From contig NC_037689.1 of assembly GCF_003255815.1 (NCBI RefSeq), positions 147,363,815 through 147,427,814 on the forward strand: a stretch of 64,000 nucleotides of DNA, given 5' to 3'. The translations under genes and the position numbers were made by a program. Position 1 is the first letter of the stretch. Each line of letters begins with the position of its first letter. Of the stretch, positions 59,510-64,000 are shown piece after piece. Below the pieces are notes generated by a model. The model was not told where the DNA came from. It saw only the letters and a program-made list of their open reading frames with translations, and ran no database searches. Source of the DNA: Theropithecus gelada. Lineage: Eukaryota; Chordata; Mammalia; Primates; Cercopithecidae.

Positions 59510-59812
59510 TTTTTTTTTTTTTTTTTTTTTTGAGACGGAGTCTCGCTCTGTAGCCCAGGCTGGAGTGCAGTGGCCGGATCTCAGCTCACTGCAAGCTCCG
59601 CCTCCCGGGTTCATGCCATTCTCCTGCCTCAGCCTCCCGAGTAGCTGGGACTACAGGCGCCCACCATCTCGCCCGGCTATTTTTTGTATTTCTTAGTAGA
59701 GACGGGGTTTCACTGTGTTCGCCAGGATGGTCTCGATCTCCTGACCTCGTGATCCGCCCATCTCGGCCTCCCAAAGTGCTGGGATTACAGGCTTGAGCCA
59801 CCGCGCCCGGCC
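59510..59812 (-). mobile_element. AluY, antisense, Old World monkey type
   Basis: Poly(T) then a full complement with GTGGCCGGATCTCAGCTCAC. Perfect target duplication TCCATACACTTTTC (59496-59509 and 59813-59826). Confidence 0.95.
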
Positions 59813-60083
59813 TCCATACACTTTTCGAGTCAGCTTGTCTACATGTACAAAAATTCCTGCTAGTAGTTTGACAGCATTGACTTTGAATCTATGGATAGCT
59901 TTGGTATAGGTCACACATCTCCACTGAGTCTTCCAGTCCATGAAGAGAATATGTTCATATATTTACTCGGACCTCTGAATTGTCTTCATTAGCATTTTGT
60001 CATTTCTCCACACAGATAGGGACTTATTTTATTAGTTATATAGCAAAGCATTTTATTTTTTTAATCTATTAAAACTGATCTTT

Positions 60084-60398
60084 GGCCGGGCGCGGTGGCT
60101 CAAGCCTGTAATCCCAGCACTTTGGGAGGCCGAGGCGGGTGGATCACGAGGTCAGGAGATCGAGACCATCCTGGCTAACACAGTGAAACCCCGTCTCTAC
60201 TAAAAATACAAAAAAACTAGCCGGGCGTGGTGGTGGGCGCCTGTAGTCCCAGCTACTCGGAGGCTGAGGCAGGCGAATGGCGTAAACCCGGGAGGCGGAG
60301 CTTGCAGTGAGCCGAGATGGCGCCACTGCACTCCAGCCTGGGCGACACAGCGAGACTCCGTCTCAAAAACAAAAAACAAAAAACAAAAAACAAAAAAA
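60084..60398 (+). mobile_element. AluY, sense, with (CAAAAAA)n tail
   Basis: GGCCGGGCGCGGTGGCTCAA start and a tail of repeated AAAAAAC units. The right arm has GAGATGGCGCCACTGCACTC rather than the CCGGCC form. Confidence 0.93.
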
Positions 60399-62361
60399 CC
60401 CTGATTTTTAAAAATATGTTTTCCAATTTTTATTGTCCTTTTTTTTCCAGTTTAGCCTATAAGAAACTTGAAGTCTCTCTTTCATTGACACAAACAAGTA
60501 AAAAGCTGAATAAATTGAAAAAAAAAAAAACAAACTTTTCTCAGATTTGCTTAGGGAACTGGGACGACAGGGAAAACTACCAGACCAAAGCCAAAGAAAC
60601 AGGCAAAATACAGTCACACCTTGGAGACAAGAAGTCCAGGAGCTGAATACCCAAGAACAAGTACCAAGATGGGAAAACCTCATCTCTACAAGATGAATGG
60701 CTGGAGGCTCAGTATTGGCAAGTTTGAGAGTTCTTGGGGAAACTGTGTTGAGGGGACTACCATCCTTTCCAAAGTCTTCTCTCTAGGAGCACTGTCAGGT
60801 TTTCTCAGTGAAGATCAGGGAAAAATCTCTTCCTACTTCCTGTAAGGAGTTTGGAAATAATTAATTAGAAAATATGCCCAGAGTGTTCTGTTTTTCTTAC
60901 CAGGGCCTGAACTCAAGAGAAACTATTTTTCCAGAGTCTAACTTGCTGGGTTTTTTTCTAGACTTTAACCAACCTGTGGGAAGGGAAATATCCAATTACA
61001 ACACCATCCAGCCTTTTGTGTCTTCAAGGGGAAAACAAAACTGAGAAGCACTAGTGAAAGCTGCAGCCCAGGGCACACTGATTGAAGCCTGACACCTAGT
61101 CATAGGAGGATAGAACATTTTCCCTCCCTCCACAGCTCACTGCCACATCAACGGGGAAATGAAAGTGAAAGAACTGTACATGCCAGATCATAGTGAGCAA
61201 GTCTCCGAGGAAAACCAAACACCACCAAGGAGGAGAAATGAAGGACACAACAGGGAGGTTTAGCCTCTGACACCTACAGCTACAGCAAACAGTAAACACA
61301 GCCAGATGAACACAAAGCCTCACACTAAATGCCTACTTAACTCCATTCTTTTTATCTATTTCATTACATCAAGTTTGCAACAAAAATTTCAAACCATAAT
61401 ACACAAGAAACACAGTGTGAAGAGAAAGAGCAATCATTAGAAACAGACTCATATATGGTAGAGATATTGGAATGATCTGACTGGGAATTTAAAACAACTG
61501 TGAGGAATGTACTGAGGGCTATAAGGAAACAGAAGATAATGTACAAGAACAGATAAGCAATATCAGCAGAAGGATGGAAACTGTAAGAGTCAAAAGGAAA
61601 TGCTAAAAATGAAAAACATCACGTAGCTAGAATGAAGGATGACTTTGATGAGCTGAACAGTAGACTGGACAGAGCAAAGAACACACTCAGTGAATCTGAA
61701 GAAATGGCAAGAGCAACTTTCCACTTTTATTGCCATCACATGGAAATATTATTATTGTATGTTGAGCTTCTATCTTGTGAGCTTGCTGCACTTACTTATT
61801 GGAGAATTTTTTGTGCAGTTTCCTTGGGAGTTTCTGCATAGACAGGGCATGTCTTCTAAGGTTAGAAACAATGTTGTATAATATGTTCCATTCTGGGTCC
61901 CTCTTATTTATGTTTCTTGTTTGATTTCACTGGTAAGAATCCCACTACAATGCTGAATAGGAGTAGTGAAAGGGGAAACCCTTTTCTTGTTTCTGTTCTT
62001 AGGAAAAGGCATTCAGTCTTTCACTGCAAACGTTGATATTTGCTCTAGCTTTTTTGGTATATGTGCTCTGTCAGGTAAGTTTCTTTCTACTTCCAGTTTT
62101 CTGAGACTTTTGATTACGAATATGTTGTATTTTCTCAAGTGCTCTTCTCTGCTTCAGTTCAGATCATCATAAATTTCATTAGTCTGCTGACATGGTAAAT
62201 TATATTGATTAATTATCAAATATTGAACCAGCCTTACATTTCCCAGATAATTCTCACTTTTTAAATGTTGCTGTACTCTATGAAAAAAGGTTTTGATGGA
62301 GATTTTTGCATCCATGTTTATAAAGCATATTGGTCTCTAATGTTTTCTTTTGTATTTCCTT

Positions 62362-62386
62362 TTTTGTTTGTTTGTTTGTTTGTATT
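62362..62386. repeat. (GTTT)n microsatellite
   Basis: About six GTTT units in the second L1M block; the first block has no such run. Confidence 0.9.
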
Positions 62387-63592
62387 GCTGGCCTGATAAT
62401 ATCACAGTAATGTTAACCTGATAAAAAAGATTCAGGAAGCATTCCATTCTCTTTTATTATCTGTATGAGAGTGTCCAGATGAGGGTGACTTTTTCTTTAA
62501 ATGTTTGTAAGATATCTCCAGTGAACATATCTGGGTCTACGTAGTTAATTCCCAGAAAGATTTTTTACTATGAAATCAATTATTTTATTGGCTAGATTCC
62601 TACTCAGGTAATCCATTTCAGCTAAGGTGAGTTCTGGCAGTTTCTGAGTTTGGGAGAAATTCATTTAATTTCATCATCAATTCCATCTTGAATTTTTCTG
62701 CATGTATTTGCTTTCAGTATTTCATGTTTTATCTTTCTAACGTCTGCAGGTTCTGTAATGATAGCTCCTGTTTCCTTCCTGATTTTAATAATTTGTGTCC
62801 TCTCTCTTTTTACTTTGTCTGGCTGACTAGAGTCCCATCCATTCTCTTGATCTTTTCAAAGGACTAGATTTTGGTTTTTCAATTTTTTTCCTACTTTTTT
62901 CTCTTTTCAAAGTCAATTACTTCTATTGACTTTCTACTTTTTTCTGCTTGCTTTGAATTAATTTGTTTTCTTTTTTTTTCTAGTTAGGGAAAGTAGAAGC
63001 TTATTTATTTGAGACCTTTCTATTACCTTAATCTAAGCTTTAACTGCTATAATTCTGTCTCTAACCACTGTTTTAGCTGCATCTCACAAGTTGTGATATG
63101 TTGCCTTTTCATTTTAACTTAGTTTTATGGATTTTTTATTTGCGAGACTCAGTGCGATCCTTGAATTGTTAACGATTGTATTGTTTAGTTTCCAAGTTGT
63201 TTGAGATTTTCCTGTTGTATTAATGTTATTGTTTGGTTTCTAATTTGATGCCATGAAAGATCAGAGACCATACTCTTGGTGATTTTAATTTTTACAAATC
63301 TGTTGCGTGTTCCATGACTCAGAAGATGATGTAGCTTGATGAGTGTTGCACACATGCTGGAAAAAAAAAAATGTATTATATATTCTGCTTTTGCTGCTGC
63401 CCTGATATTTGAATCCACAGTGTGTGTGAGTCATCCTAGGCCTAGGCTGAGAACTGGGTGATGATCTTTCTCTAATTTAATTCTCTAGTCCTAGATTAAT
63501 AGAAAGATTCCTACATGGGCATCTTGGGTTGATGCAGGAAATTCTACCAAATTTAATGTGTTCTCTTTCTTACATTTACTATTGTATTAGTC

Positions 63593-63951
63593 CGTTCTTG
63601 CATTGTTATAAAGAACTACCTGTGACTCGGTAATTTATTCTTTTAAAATAGTTTTAATTGACTCAGTTCCACAGGCTGAACAAGAAGCCTGTCTGGGGAG
63701 GCCCTGCATGGTGGAAGGTGAAGGGTAAGCAGGCATGTCTTACATGGTCAGAGAAGTAGGAAGACAGAGCAGGGGGAGGTGCCATACACTTTCAAACAAC
63801 CAGATCTTGTGATAACTCTCTCACTATCATGAGAACAGCAAGGGCAAATCTGCCTCCATGAACCAGTCATCTCCCACCAGGTCCCGTCCAACATTGGGGA
63901 ATCACAATTTGACATGAGATTTGGGTGGGGACACAAATTCAAGCCATATCA
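63593..63951 (-). mobile_element. MaLR LTR (MST type), antisense, solo
   Basis: TGTATTAGTCCGTTCTTGCA to CAAGCCATATCA, with target duplication ACTAT (63588-63592 and 63952-63956). About 359 bp. Confidence 0.93.
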
Positions 63952-64000
63952 ACTATTCTCAGTGATCTTCACCATGTCCACTCAGTCCCAGGGAACTCCC

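Larger units (their letters stand above)
58860..63560. mobile_element. Composite old L1M block, second copy
   Basis: Three parts in the same order and with the same junctions as 3245-7800: antisense ORF2 (58860-60420), sense 5'/ORF1 (60421-61720, GTGAAGAGAAAGAGCAATCA and GATGACTTTGATGAGCTGAA), antisense ORF2 (61721-63480). It lacks the LTR insertion at 4881-5690 and has gained two AluY. Identity to copy 1 is roughly 75-80 percent by eye. Confidence 0.75.

Overview
This is vertebrate nuclear DNA from a primate X chromosome. It is dense in Alu and LINE-1, with one intact single-exon-coding cancer/testis gene whose protein reads as MAGEA8 of the MAGE-A cluster (human Xq28 by established knowledge). 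Several Alu copies carry the sequence CGGATCTCAGCTCACTGC (or its complement) plus a 'GGCTCAAGCCTGTAATC' start. I recall both as typical of Old World monkey AluY subfamilies, so a cercopithecid (macaque or baboon type) is the best guess. This is inference from sequence only.

Layout. 1-1795 is the 3' end of a second MAGEA8-like gene (its last 55 codons) with its 3' flank. It is a diverged direct duplicate of 41845-44165. From about 2600 to 7800 come a MaLR LTR and a composite block of old L1M pieces. 7800-11640 holds LTR-retrotransposon-like material with one long sense LTR. 11840-36000 is a mosaic of L1, Alu, LTR and DNA-transposon copies in AT-rich DNA. 37400-42640 is a GC-rich island holding the MAGEA8 promoter, two predicted leader exons and the coding exon. 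42640-44165 is the duplicated 3' flank. 44200-50400 is nested L1/Alu. 50510-51800 is a processed dUTPase (DUT) pseudogene broken by an L1 tail. 51975-58855 carries an antisense LTR with a polypurine tract and AT-rich DNA. 58860-63560 is a second, diverged copy of the composite L1M block seen at 3245-7800. A MaLR LTR closes the window.

Only one gene looks functional, the MAGEA8 orthologue. MAGE-A proteins are testis- and tumour-expressed partners of RING E3 ubiquitin ligases, and their promoters are controlled by CpG methylation and Ets-type sites (established knowledge). The promoter here has matching features. The rest records duplication and retrotransposition: two direct duplications of different age, a DUT retrocopy, and a small retrocopy-like insertion at 12901-13961 with its own poly(A) signal, tail and 16-bp target-site duplication. 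I found no new multi-gene system. The most unusual items are that composite retrocopy, the altered C-terminus of the duplicate MAGE gene, a 55-bp templated insertion, and an array of a recurring motif through the MAGEA8 leader intron.
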